DNA from: Carboxylicivirga litoralis
GTDB taxonomy: Bacteria; Bacteroidota; Bacteroidia; Bacteroidales; Marinilabiliaceae
Length of the DNA stretch: 64,000 nucleotides
NCBI RefSeq assembly: GCF_025499605.1
Contig: NZ_JAFMVC010000009.1
Location: forward strand, 62,001 to 126,000
Reading direction: 5' to 3'
The translations under genes were made by a program, and so were the position numbers. Under the pieces are notes generated by a model. The model was not told the DNA's origin, searched no databases, and saw only the letters and a list, made by a program, of their open reading frames with translations. Positions 26,967-34,798 of the stretch are shown here, piece after piece. The first letter of the stretch is position 1, and each line of letters opens with the position of its first letter.

Positions 26967-27028
26967 CCAAAAAATTACGCTGACAAAAATAATTGAAGAG
27001 TTTGAAATAGCAATACTATTATCTGTAT

Positions 27029-27439
27029 TTAGAGTCTTTTATATGGAGGAACGCTCATAACGATTTCCTTCAAAACTTTCTCAAAAGCAGGAATATCGTC
27101 GCTGCGAACGTTAGCCAACTCTACCGATAACTGCTGTGTAGGGCTCTTTAAGGTATAATAGCTTCCATTACAACTGGCCCAGTTAATTTCATTAATTTTA
27201 ATCCGCTTGGGCTTTAAAGGAAATTCATACCTGATGATTTCACCATTTTTAATTTTAAAAAAGCCATTACGCCTGCTATAAACAGACATTAGTACATAGC
27301 CTGATGCAATGATCGCATAAAGAGCTCCAAAAACTAACTTATCTTCAGTAAAGAACACATAGTAAGCTCCAAATAAGAACCAAAATATGCCCAAAATCAA
27401 ATTACCTACCGTGTACATTTTTGTTTGTCGTGCTATCAT
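27029..27439 (-). CDS. hypothetical membrane protein (about 136 aa)
   Basis: I do not recognise this protein. It has two adjacent hydrophobic segments (about residues 10-28 and 34-54) forming a hairpin, followed by a soluble domain of about 75 residues that looks beta-rich, somewhat like the bacterial PH-like domains found after two membrane helices. The frame begins at a TTG at 27454, but the ATG at 27439 has a good Shine-Dalgarno (GGAGG five bases upstream), unusual in this window and the best evidence for that start. It lies upstream of tsaE on the same strand. Confidence 0.65.
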   Translation of the reverse strand: MIARQTKMYTVGNLILGIFWFLFGAYYVFFTEDKLVFGALYAIIASGYVLMSVYSRRNGFFKIKNGEIIRYEFPLKPKRIKINEINWASCNGSYYTLKSPTQQLSVELANVRSDDIPAFEKVLKEIVMSVPPYKRL

Positions 27440-27612
27440 AACTTCCTCCATCAAGAATTGAAATTTACTCTATTGCTGGTTAAATAACAAAGCTTTTTAA
27501 CAATTAACACTATCGAATATAAGTTTACTTTCCATTAAATCATAATTTTATATATTCGTTTGACTAAACAAGCACAGTCATTTTTTATAAAACCTAATTT
27601 AAATCAAATACC

Positions 27613-28188
27613 ATGGCAAAAATCAAACTGGAATTTGAGAAACTAACTATTCATCGGCCAAAAGAACGCTGGAAACTCTACTTTATTATCGTGGCCGAAC
27701 ATCCTACAGAGGAAGATAAAATGGTAATTACCTCCCTCCCTCAAAGCGACATCATTCGCCTTAAACCATCGCAGGGTAATGTTATTAATTTCGAACCTAA
27801 AGGTGACAATGTGGATGGCCTGTTTGTGATTGAGCGTGACATGCCTGCTGACAGAAGAGTAAGTGTTCGGGTTTACCTACGTCATACGCGCAAAAGCGTA
27901 CGAGATACAGGCGAACTGTTGAGTGAAATACAAAAGGAACTGGGCAGCGATGCCGTTGGTATAGTAACTGATGTATTGGGAATTACTGGTGCTCCCTGGT
28001 TGGTCGTATCGAAATATGCGCTGGGTGCGCTTGGTAAAGTTCTACGCCAAGTAAAAGATAAAGACTTTGGCTTTGTTAGCATGGATGAGGAGTTTGGCGA
28101 TGAATTTGAAAACCAGACTGAATTGGATCGCGAAAACACATTCTCCACCGGCGAAGCAAGCATTGTTTGGAGCTGGTCGGTTGATTAA
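27613..28188 (+). CDS. hypothetical protein (191 aa), unrecognised
   Basis: I do not recognise this family. The product has no signal peptide. The first 100 residues look beta-rich, with charged strands and a VSVRVYLRHTR segment. A hydrophobic, Gly/Ala-rich helical part follows (about 118-150, around VTDVLGITGAPWLVV and YALGALGKVLR) that might be buried or membrane-associating. An acidic stretch and a WSWSVD C-terminus end it. It precedes the small beta-barrel gene by 36 bases and is probably co-transcribed with it. Function cannot be inferred. Confidence 0.7.
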   Translation: MAKIKLEFEKLTIHRPKERWKLYFIIVAEHPTEEDKMVITSLPQSDIIRLKPSQGNVINFEPKGDNVDGLFVIERDMPADRRVSVRVYLRHTRKSVRDTGELLSEIQKELGSDAVGIVTDVLGITGAPWLVVSKYALGALGKVLRQVKDKDFGFVSMDEEFGDEFENQTELDRENTFSTGEASIVWSWSVD

Positions 28189-28224
28189 CTATACACTAAT
28201 AACTCAATTTTTAAACCTCACACA

Positions 28225-28821
28225 ATGAAGAAAATTTTATTAGTGCTGGCTATTTGCTGCACCACTCTTTCGTATGCGCAAGAAAAAGGACAATGGATTA
28301 TTGGCGGAAATGCAGGATATAATTCCGACAAAAATGAGAACGAAAACGAATCCTCAACAACAAAAACATTTACTCTATCCCCTTCAATTGGCTACATGCT
28401 CAATTCAAAAATAGCTATTGGTCTGGGATTTAATTACTCAACAGCGGATGAAGAATTAGAAAATATTTACTACGGATATTCAATGAATTACAAAACCACA
28501 TCTTTTGGCATAAATCCCTATGTTAGGATTCATAAAAACATCACTGAGCGGTTTTTACTATTTGTACAACCCGGAATTTTCTATTCGACGAACAAAATTG
28601 AGTACGATGACAGTGAAGACGACGTGAAATTAAAAGGCTTTGGCCTTGATTGTAGTTTAGGTTTCTTATATTTTATTTCAGATAAATTAAGTCTTGAACT
28701 CAATGTTTTGTCAGTTGATTACTCAAGTTTAGAAGAAACAGACGGAGAATATAAAAATGAATCTTTTGGAATAAATTACAATTTAACTTCTCCAAACATG
28801 GGACTTCGATACTATTTTTAA
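28225..28821 (+). CDS. small outer-membrane beta-barrel protein
   Basis: This 198-aa protein has a clear signal peptide (residues 1-18, cleaved after SYA). The mature part alternates hydrophobic and polar residues with many aromatic residues, giving about eight predicted strands, as in OmpA-like or OmpX-like barrels. The chain ends in MGLRYYF, a typical C-terminal outer-membrane insertion signal with a final Phe. Its ligand or role is unknown. It is paired with the preceding 191-aa gene and followed at once by a terminator. Confidence 0.85.
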   Translation: MKKILLVLAICCTTLSYAQEKGQWIIGGNAGYNSDKNENENESSTTKTFTLSPSIGYMLNSKIAIGLGFNYSTADEELENIYYGYSMNYKTTSFGINPYVRIHKNITERFLLFVQPGIFYSTNKIEYDDSEDDVKLKGFGLDCSLGFLYFISDKLSLELNVLSVDYSSLEETDGEYKNESFGINYNLTSPNMGLRYYF

Positions 28822-28828
28822 AACACAA

Positions 28829-28863
28829 TAAAAGCTGCCTCAACCAAAGGCAGCTTTATTTTT
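28829..28863 (+). terminator. terminator after the beta-barrel gene
   Basis: A 10-bp stem (28831-28840 with 28848-28857) followed by ATTTTT lies 9 bases past the stop at 28821. Confidence 0.85.
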
Positions 28864-28937
28864 GTAATCAATTATTCTCCTTTTACATCCTCTAAAAAGT
28901 TAATAACTTTACAAGTAGGCAACTAAAAGTTAAGGTT

Positions 28938-29693
28938 ATGAAACGTCTTTTGTATATTTTCATTGGGGTATTGATCGCTATTCCTTGTTTTTCACAATCT
29001 GATACAACCATTATCAATAATGATTTACAACTGATTCATTTGGGCGATTCAGTTTTTATGCATACTTCATGGGTCGAATCAGAACAGTGGGGACGTTTTT
29101 CGAACAATGGCCTGCTGATTATTAAGAATGGTGAAGCGGTGATGGTTGACACCCCCATGAGCAACAAACAAACCAAAGAATTGACTGATTATTTAAATGT
29201 TGTTCTAAAAGTTAAAATCAAAGCCTTGATTGCCAGCCATTTTCACGACGATTGCATTGGTGGATTAGAATACCTCCAAAGCATCGGTGCAAAATCTTTA
29301 GCTTGTAATTTAACCATCGAAAAATGCAAAATAGAAAACCTACCAGTACCGAGTATTGGTTTCGATAAAGAGTACGATTGTCTGTTTAATGATTTACCTA
29401 TTGAATGCCGCTTTTTTGGACCGGGACATTCATTTGATAATATAACAGTTTGGTTACCTGAGCAAAAAATTCTTTTTGGCGGATGCCTAATTAAGTCAGC
29501 TAATGCCCGAGGATTAGGTAACTTATCTGATGCGGTTGTAAACGAATGGGATGTAACGGTTGAGAAGGTGCAATATGCCTACCCTGAAGTAAAAACGGTA
29601 GTTCCGGGTCATGGTGCTTTTGGTGATGCGTCGTTATTAAGCCATACCATTAAACTGGTGCGTAACTATAAAGACAAGCACGCTCCCATGTAA
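28938..29693 (+). CDS. subclass B1 metallo-beta-lactamase
   Basis: This 251-aa periplasmic zinc hydrolase opens the beta-lactam ring. The signal peptide covers about residues 1-19. The zinc ligands of subclass B1 are all visible: HFHDDC (His101, His103, Asp105), His164 in GPGHSFDN, Cys183 with Lys186 in FGGCLIKS, and His225 in VPGHG. Residue 106 is Cys, as in CcrA/CfiA of Bacteroides, and the surrounding text (GNLSDA, WLPEQKILFGG) also resembles that branch. It stands alone between two terminators with no mobile element nearby, so it looks like a resident chromosomal gene. Hydrolysis of carbapenems is likely from the family but unproven for this protein. Confidence 0.93.
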   Translation: MKRLLYIFIGVLIAIPCFSQSDTTIINNDLQLIHLGDSVFMHTSWVESEQWGRFSNNGLLIIKNGEAVMVDTPMSNKQTKELTDYLNVVLKVKIKALIASHFHDDCIGGLEYLQSIGAKSLACNLTIEKCKIENLPVPSIGFDKEYDCLFNDLPIECRFFGPGHSFDNITVWLPEQKILFGGCLIKSANARGLGNLSDAVVNEWDVTVEKVQYAYPEVKTVVPGHGAFGDASLLSHTIKLVRNYKDKHAPM

Positions 29694-29716
29694 AAGCCAT
29701 GAGATTAAAATAAAAG

Positions 29717-29749
29717 TAAAAGCCGAATACCTTATTGATTTCGGCTTTA
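29717..29749. terminator. bidirectional terminator between the beta-lactamase and nifU genes
   Basis: A 10-bp stem (29717-29726 with 29740-29749) lies between convergent genes. The minus-strand side is followed by a T-rich tract, so it mainly serves the NifU gene, and it can also end the plus-strand message. Confidence 0.75.
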
Positions 29750-29760
29750 CTTAGCTTATT

Positions 29761-30003
29761 CTACACTGCAATAACTTCTATTATTTGAGGTACCGATTTT
29801 TTAACCACCATTTCAACTCCCCCTTTTAAGGTTTGAACACTCAATGGGCAGCCATCACACGAACCTTCCAGGCGAACCTTTACCACAAAATCATCGGTCA
29901 CTTCCACCAAACTAATATCGCCCCCATCACCTTTTAAGTATGGACGAATCTCTTCTAAGGCAGCTTCTACCTGCTGAGTAATTTCTACTATATTCTCTCC
30001 CAT
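29761..30003 (-). CDS. NifU-like Fe-S scaffold domain protein
   Basis: This 80-aa protein is a stand-alone NifU C-terminal domain (Nfu type) that carries and delivers iron-sulphur clusters. PYLKGDGGDISLV and GSCDGCPLS (Cys49, Cys52) are the hallmark motifs. It starts seven bases after the stop of the Mrp ATPase gene, so the two are one transcript and probably act together in cluster assembly or transfer. Confidence 0.93.
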   Translation of the reverse strand: MGENIVEITQQVEAALEEIRPYLKGDGGDISLVEVTDDFVVKVRLEGSCDGCPLSVQTLKGGVEMVVKKSVPQIIEVIAV

Positions 30004-30010
30004 AACTCTA

Positions 30011-31117
30011 TTATTTCTTCATTTCAACAATCTTCGTCTCAGGCATTGTGGCATTGCGTTTCTCAACACATTCTACCACTTTTTGAGCTAAGTCGGCAAA
30101 AGCCAGGCCTGTCATCGAAGCATCGTTCAAGGCGGCAGGCTCTCCTGCATCACCTCCTTCACGTATGCTTTGCACCAGAGGAATCTGACCTAACAGTGGA
30201 ATACCCATTTTATTGGCTAATTTGCTTCCTCCATCCTTTCCAAAGATGTAATACTTATTTTCTGGCAACTCAGCAGGCGTAAACCAAGCCATATTTTCAA
30301 CCAAGCCCAATACCGGCACCTGAATATTTTTACTTTGGAACATACTCACTCCCTTTACAGCATCGGCTAATGCCACATTTTGAGGCGTTGACACAATAAC
30401 AGCCCCTGTAATGCTGATGGTTTGAACAATCGTCAAGTGAATGTCGCTGGTGCCCGGAGGCAAATCAATTAATAAATAATCCAGTTCGCCCCAGTTGCCA
30501 TCGTTAATCAACTGACGGATAGCATTAGTGGCCATGGCTCCGCGCCAGATAAGCGCATCATCGGGGTTCACAAAATAACCGATACTCAACATTTTTACGC
30601 CATACTTCTCAACCGGAATAATTTTATCTTTCCCGTTAATCTTCTCCAATACAGGACGTGCATCCTCTGTTTGAAACATGATTGGCACTGAAGGGCCAAA
30701 TATATCAGCATCTAACAAACCCACCGAATAACCCGCTTTGGCTAACGCTACGGCTAAATTGGATGTCACAGTTGATTTTCCAACTCCACCCTTGCCTGAA
30801 GCAATTGCAATAACATTCTTAACCTGTGGTAAAGCTTTCACCTCCGCAGGTTTTTCCTTTGGTTTTACTTTTACATAAATGTTACCTTCTATCTCAGCCG
30901 CTTCATCAACATAGGTTTTAATAGCCTGCACACACGCTTTCTTAAGAGAACCAACCATTGGGTCATTAGCTCTGTCGAACAACAAGCTAAAACTGATTCG
31001 TTTACCATCAATACGCAAGTCATCCTCTACCATGCCAAGCGTTACAATATCTTTACCTTTACCCGGATGCACAACGTGTTTGAGCGCATCCATTATGAGA
31101 TTAGGATAATATTCCAT
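30011..31117 (-). CDS. Mrp/ApbC-type P-loop ATPase for Fe-S cluster carrier function
   Basis: This 368-aa cytoplasmic protein belongs to the Mrp/NBP35 ATPases that load iron-sulphur clusters onto target proteins. A MIP18 (DUF59) domain occupies about residues 1-90. The ATPase domain has the deviant Walker A SGKGGVGKST (107-116), then LLDADIFGPS and LIDLPPGTSD. The usual CxxC cluster-binding motif is absent: its place (residues 280-283) reads TPAE, and the only cysteines are Cys62 and one near the C-terminus. The adjacent NifU domain does carry a CxxC. A TACCTTTG promoter box lies upstream. Confidence 0.93.
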   Translation of the reverse strand: MEYYPNLIMDALKHVVHPGKGKDIVTLGMVEDDLRIDGKRISFSLLFDRANDPMVGSLKKACVQAIKTYVDEAAEIEGNIYVKVKPKEKPAEVKALPQVKNVIAIASGKGGVGKSTVTSNLAVALAKAGYSVGLLDADIFGPSVPIMFQTEDARPVLEKINGKDKIIPVEKYGVKMLSIGYFVNPDDALIWRGAMATNAIRQLINDGNWGELDYLLIDLPPGTSDIHLTIVQTISITGAVIVSTPQNVALADAVKGVSMFQSKNIQVPVLGLVENMAWFTPAELPENKYYIFGKDGGSKLANKMGIPLLGQIPLVQSIREGGDAGEPAALNDASMTGLAFADLAQKVVECVEKRNATMPETKIVEMKK

Positions 31118-31152
31118 GCTTATCTTTATTTAAACCTTGTAAAAATTAGACT

Positions 31153-31160
31153 CAAAGGTA
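31153..31160 (-). promoter_or_regulatory. candidate -7 box (TACCTTTG) for the mrp-nifU transcript
   Basis: TACCTTTG on the minus strand, preceded by eight T and by TTGACA at 31185-31190 (24 bases away), lies 36 bases before the mrp ATG. Confidence 0.45.
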
Positions 31161-31362
31161 AAAAAAATTGCGGATTTGATTATTTGTCAATTTGATAAAA
31201 TAGAAGATCCTAATAATTCAAAACAGAAACTTAACAATCCACAAAAATAAGGCATAAAAGACTTCACTTAAACTTAGTTTTACAAGCAACTATTGGATTA
31301 CTATATGTCAGGATTTTTTTTAATAAAATCAACTACTATTATGAATTGATAGCTATAGTACC

Positions 31363-31392
31363 AATCCATCCGGACTAATGCCCGGATGGATT
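31363..31392 (-). terminator. stem-loop after the CusB gene
   Basis: An 11-bp perfect stem (31363-31373 with 31382-31392) lies just past the CusB stop at 31398. It lacks a clear T run, so it may protect or define the 3' end of the efflux operon rather than act as a classic intrinsic terminator. Confidence 0.55.
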
Positions 31393-31397
31393 ATGAA

Positions 31398-33521
31398 TTA
31401 ATTTAAGCGTTCATACTTACAGCAACTATGCAGTTCGTTATAAACAGCATCATCCGCTTTATATTTATCCGTATCATGACCAACCTTGGCGATGGCCTTT
31501 TGAATGTCATCTTCAGTAGCTGGCGAAGAATAATTAACATGTATTTGTTTTGTTTCTTTATCCCAGTCAGCATCCATAACACCCTTAACCGATAATGCAG
31601 CCGTTTCTATACGCTCTTTACACATGCCACAGTTGCCACCAACCGCGAACATAGCATGATGCCTAACTTCATTACTTGCTGCATGCTCAAGTCGAGTGTA
31701 ATGACAACAGCCTGGTAAAGCATCATAAACGGCATCTTCCGCTATATACTTTTCGGTATCATGCCCCACTTTAGCAATGGCCTTTTGTATTGCATCCGTA
31801 TTGGTTTTAAGTGGCTGATAACTAACATGTAAAGCTTGCTTTTCGGCACTCCAGTCTGCACTGCTTACGCCTGAAACGGATAAAGCAGCGGTTTCAATGC
31901 GTTCTTTACACATATCACAATTACCAGCAACCGTTATCTTCGCGTGGGCCTTATCATTGGAACCTGTCTTTGTGGTGTAATGCAAACGCTCATACAAGCA
32001 GCAAGCCGGCAGTTGATCATAAACCTCATCATCGGCTTTCTGCATCTCAGTATCATGGCCAGCCTTGGCGATGGCCTTATGCACATCGGGCAACCCAGCT
32101 TTTTCAGGATCAAACTGAATAGTAATGGTCTGCGATTCGGCACTCCACTTAGCTGAACTAACACCAAACACTGTAAGCGCCGCTTTCTCTATTCGAGACT
32201 GACACATTTCACAATTACCGGCAACCGTAAAGGTTTCCGTTTGAAGCTTCTTTACGTCAGGAGCATTCATCATGCTTGGCAAGCCGATTAATTGTGCCGC
32301 CGCATCAATTTTAAACACACCATTGGTAGCTATCTCCTCACCAGGCTCCAGCCCTTCCTTCACAACATAGTAGTCTCCCGCTTCGGGTCCCAAAACAATC
32401 TCACGGTATAAGAATGTGGGCGATTCACGCTCCTGAACTTTGGTGTAAACCACAGCTCTTTTGCCCGTCCACAACACGGCTGATTTAGGTATAAGAACAG
32501 CCTTTTGCCCTTCAGCAATATTAGATTCGAGCACCCCATTGGTAAACATCTCCGGTTTTAAGCGAAGCTCCTTATTACTGATTTCCGCACGAACTTTGGC
32601 CACTCTCGTTTGCGCGTCGATAAAAGGATCCACATAGGTCACGGTTGTCCTAAACTCTTCGCCGGGCAAGGCCTGCAAGGTAAAGCTCACCTTATCCCCT
32701 GTTTTTATCCAGGGCAGATCTGTTTCATAAGCATCAAAGAGCGCCCACAACTGGCTTAAATCAGTGACTTTAAATAAGGCACCCCCCTCCTTTACATAGT
32801 CGCCAAGTGCCACATGACGCATCATGACCGTACCGCTGATTGGCGATAAGACATTAAAATTCACTTCCGGCTCGCCTGATTGTTCAATTTTATTGATCTG
32901 ACTATCGGCTATGTCCCAGGCTTTTAGCTTGGCCCGGACTGCCTGATACAAAGATGGATTATCGGCTTTAAACTCCGAGGCTTCAATCAATTCGCGTTGG
33001 GCACTAACCAGGTTTGGCGAATAAATGGTTGCCAGTTTTTGCCCTTTGCGCACTTGCTGCCCTGTGAAATTGACAAAGAGTTCCTCGATGCGACCACCAA
33101 AGCGGGCGGTTAATTCCGAAATACGTCGTTCGTCGACATGCAGTTTACCCTGCATATAAATTGATTTATGCGGCTCCCCCATACTCACCACTGATGTTTG
33201 AATATCTGCCAGCCTGGCAGCTGATGCACTCATTACTATCTCATCAGGATCGGCATCGTCAGCACCGCTCCCCATTGATGATAAAGGAATTAGATCCATG
33301 GCACAAATGGGACATAAGCCAGGCTTATCCTGTTTGATTTGAGGGTGCATGGAACAAGTCCAGGTGGTCGCTTCTTCTTCGTGCTTATGACCCTGATGTT
33401 CGTCTCCTAATCCATCGGCGTTTCCAGATGGTGCAATGATCCATCCGATGACTAATCCCAGTATTAGAATACTCAGAACCAGCTTATAATTGCTTTTTAT
33501 ATTGTTGATTGTTGTTTTCAT
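31398..33521 (-). CDS. CusB-type periplasmic adaptor with three C-terminal HMA domains
   Basis: This 707-aa protein is the membrane-fusion subunit of a heavy-metal RND efflux pump, linking CusA and the TolC-like channel. After a membrane anchor (about 12-30) and a His-rich stretch comes a heavy-metal-binding domain (about 53-80; WTCSMHP, CPICAMDL). The adaptor core follows (about 95-420). Three tandem HMA domains end the protein, with GNCxMC metal sites at Cys437, Cys535 and Cys631, a period of 96-98 residues. Each repeat also ends in a Cys-Cys element (PACCLYERL, PGCCHYTRL, HSCCKYERL). E. coli CusB is about 400 residues and has none of these C-terminal domains. Copper or silver is the likely cargo; it is last in the efflux operon. 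Confidence 0.93.
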   Translation of the reverse strand: MKTTINNIKSNYKLVLSILILGLVIGWIIAPSGNADGLGDEHQGHKHEEEATTWTCSMHPQIKQDKPGLCPICAMDLIPLSSMGSGADDADPDEIVMSASAARLADIQTSVVSMGEPHKSIYMQGKLHVDERRISELTARFGGRIEELFVNFTGQQVRKGQKLATIYSPNLVSAQRELIEASEFKADNPSLYQAVRAKLKAWDIADSQINKIEQSGEPEVNFNVLSPISGTVMMRHVALGDYVKEGGALFKVTDLSQLWALFDAYETDLPWIKTGDKVSFTLQALPGEEFRTTVTYVDPFIDAQTRVAKVRAEISNKELRLKPEMFTNGVLESNIAEGQKAVLIPKSAVLWTGKRAVVYTKVQERESPTFLYREIVLGPEAGDYYVVKEGLEPGEEIATNGVFKIDAAAQLIGLPSMMNAPDVKKLQTETFTVAGNCEMCQSRIEKAALTVFGVSSAKWSAESQTITIQFDPEKAGLPDVHKAIAKAGHDTEMQKADDEVYDQLPACCLYERLHYTTKTGSNDKAHAKITVAGNCDMCKERIETAALSVSGVSSADWSAEKQALHVSYQPLKTNTDAIQKAIAKVGHDTEKYIAEDAVYDALPGCCHYTRLEHAASNEVRHHAMFAVGGNCGMCKERIETAALSVKGVMDADWDKETKQIHVNYSSPATEDDIQKAIAKVGHDTDKYKADDAVYNELHSCCKYERLN

Positions 33522-33562
33522 TTCTCTGTAATTAAAAGGTTAACACTTGATGAATCCATTCG

Positions 33563-34795
33563 CTATTTCCCCATTAAATAATGGATAAAAGCAACGGCGG
33601 CTTGTTTATCGGTGCGTGCTTTTTCCAATTCGAGGTTGTATTTTAACAAGCGCCTTTCCATCCTTAAAATCTCCTCGAAATTTCGATTGGCATAAGCATA
33701 TTCCGTCTCCAGTAATTTCAGTGATTTTCGAACGATCGTCAGCTGCTTGTCAAACAATTCCATCCGACGCCGGGCATCCCGGTAATCTTTCCACGAATTT
33801 TCAAATACTGATTCAAGAATATTTTCTTTATCTGCCCGCTCATAGTCCCTGGCCGTTTCCAGATAAATGACCTCCTGTACCATGCTCTTGTATTTGTTCC
33901 GATACAAGGGAATCGTTAATCCTACCTTTGGAAAAGCGATGGCATCCTTCCCCGATAAATTATTGTCGCCTTTACCAATGGAAACATAATCAATGCCAAG
34001 GCTAAAGGTGGGCGCTCCTTGCTTTTGAGCCGCTTGTTTTTTAAATGCCAGCGCACTTTTTTGTAAATCGATATGAAGGAGCTGATGATTTTTCAATTGA
34101 ATGGAGTCCAACACTGCCTCCTTCGAATACAAAATATCGGTCGACCACAACTCATCAGGAAAAGTAATGACCTTCTTGTCATTCGCGTTCACCAGGTTAG
34201 TAAAGCTGAGCTCCAACACCTCCTGCTGATCCTTTAAAAGGGCCAGTTGATTTTCCAGATCATTAATCTCCATCTCAATCCGGTATTGGTCAACCGCCGA
34301 TACCAGACCGGCTTCAACCTTAACGATGGCCAGCTTTTTAAAGGTATTGAGTATCTCAATATTCTCTAAAGTGATACTAATCGCCTTGTTATTGAAATAC
34401 AGATTATACCAATTAGCCTTAACCTCATTGAACAGTTTCGATTTGTTTTCTTCAAACATCTCATACAAGGCTTTGGCCTCTGCAACACTGGCATTTTCCT
34501 TGGCCTTTAATGTTCCAAACCAGGGAAACATTTGGGTGGCCGAAATCTTAAATTCCTGCGGGCCATTACGGGTTTCAACCGGTTGAATAAAATAAGCAAA
34601 CGCTATTTGAGGGTCGGGCATAGCGCCCGCCTGCGGTGCTTTTTCAAGGGCAGCCAGATATCGGTTGAACGAGGCTTTTAGTGCAGGATTATTCTCCGCA
34701 GCCTCCACCAGATAATGATTCAGTTCATCCTGTGCCATTATCGTACCTGACAAACCTAATAGCACGAATAATATATAAACTTTAATGTTTTTCAT
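33563..34795 (-). CDS. TolC-family outer-membrane efflux protein (CusC-like)
   Basis: This 410-aa protein forms the outer-membrane channel of the metal efflux pump. It has a signal peptide (about residues 1-21). Long amphipathic helices follow, with the internal twofold repeat of the OEP family (EDNPAL-like and KAKENASVAEAKALYE segments in the first half, LHIDLQKSALAFKKQ in the second). MFPWFGTLKAKENA is a common stretch in metal-linked TolC homologues of Bacteroidetes. No lipobox is seen, unlike E. coli CusC. The start lies three bases after the CusA stop and the gene is followed by cusB after 41 bases. Confidence 0.9.
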   Translation of the reverse strand: MKNIKVYILFVLLGLSGTIMAQDELNHYLVEAAENNPALKASFNRYLAALEKAPQAGAMPDPQIAFAYFIQPVETRNGPQEFKISATQMFPWFGTLKAKENASVAEAKALYEMFEENKSKLFNEVKANWYNLYFNNKAISITLENIEILNTFKKLAIVKVEAGLVSAVDQYRIEMEINDLENQLALLKDQQEVLELSFTNLVNANDKKVITFPDELWSTDILYSKEAVLDSIQLKNHQLLHIDLQKSALAFKKQAAQKQGAPTFSLGIDYVSIGKGDNNLSGKDAIAFPKVGLTIPLYRNKYKSMVQEVIYLETARDYERADKENILESVFENSWKDYRDARRRMELFDKQLTIVRKSLKLLETEYAYANRNFEEILRMERRLLKYNLELEKARTDKQAAVAFIHYLMGK

Positions 34796-34798
34796 GGC

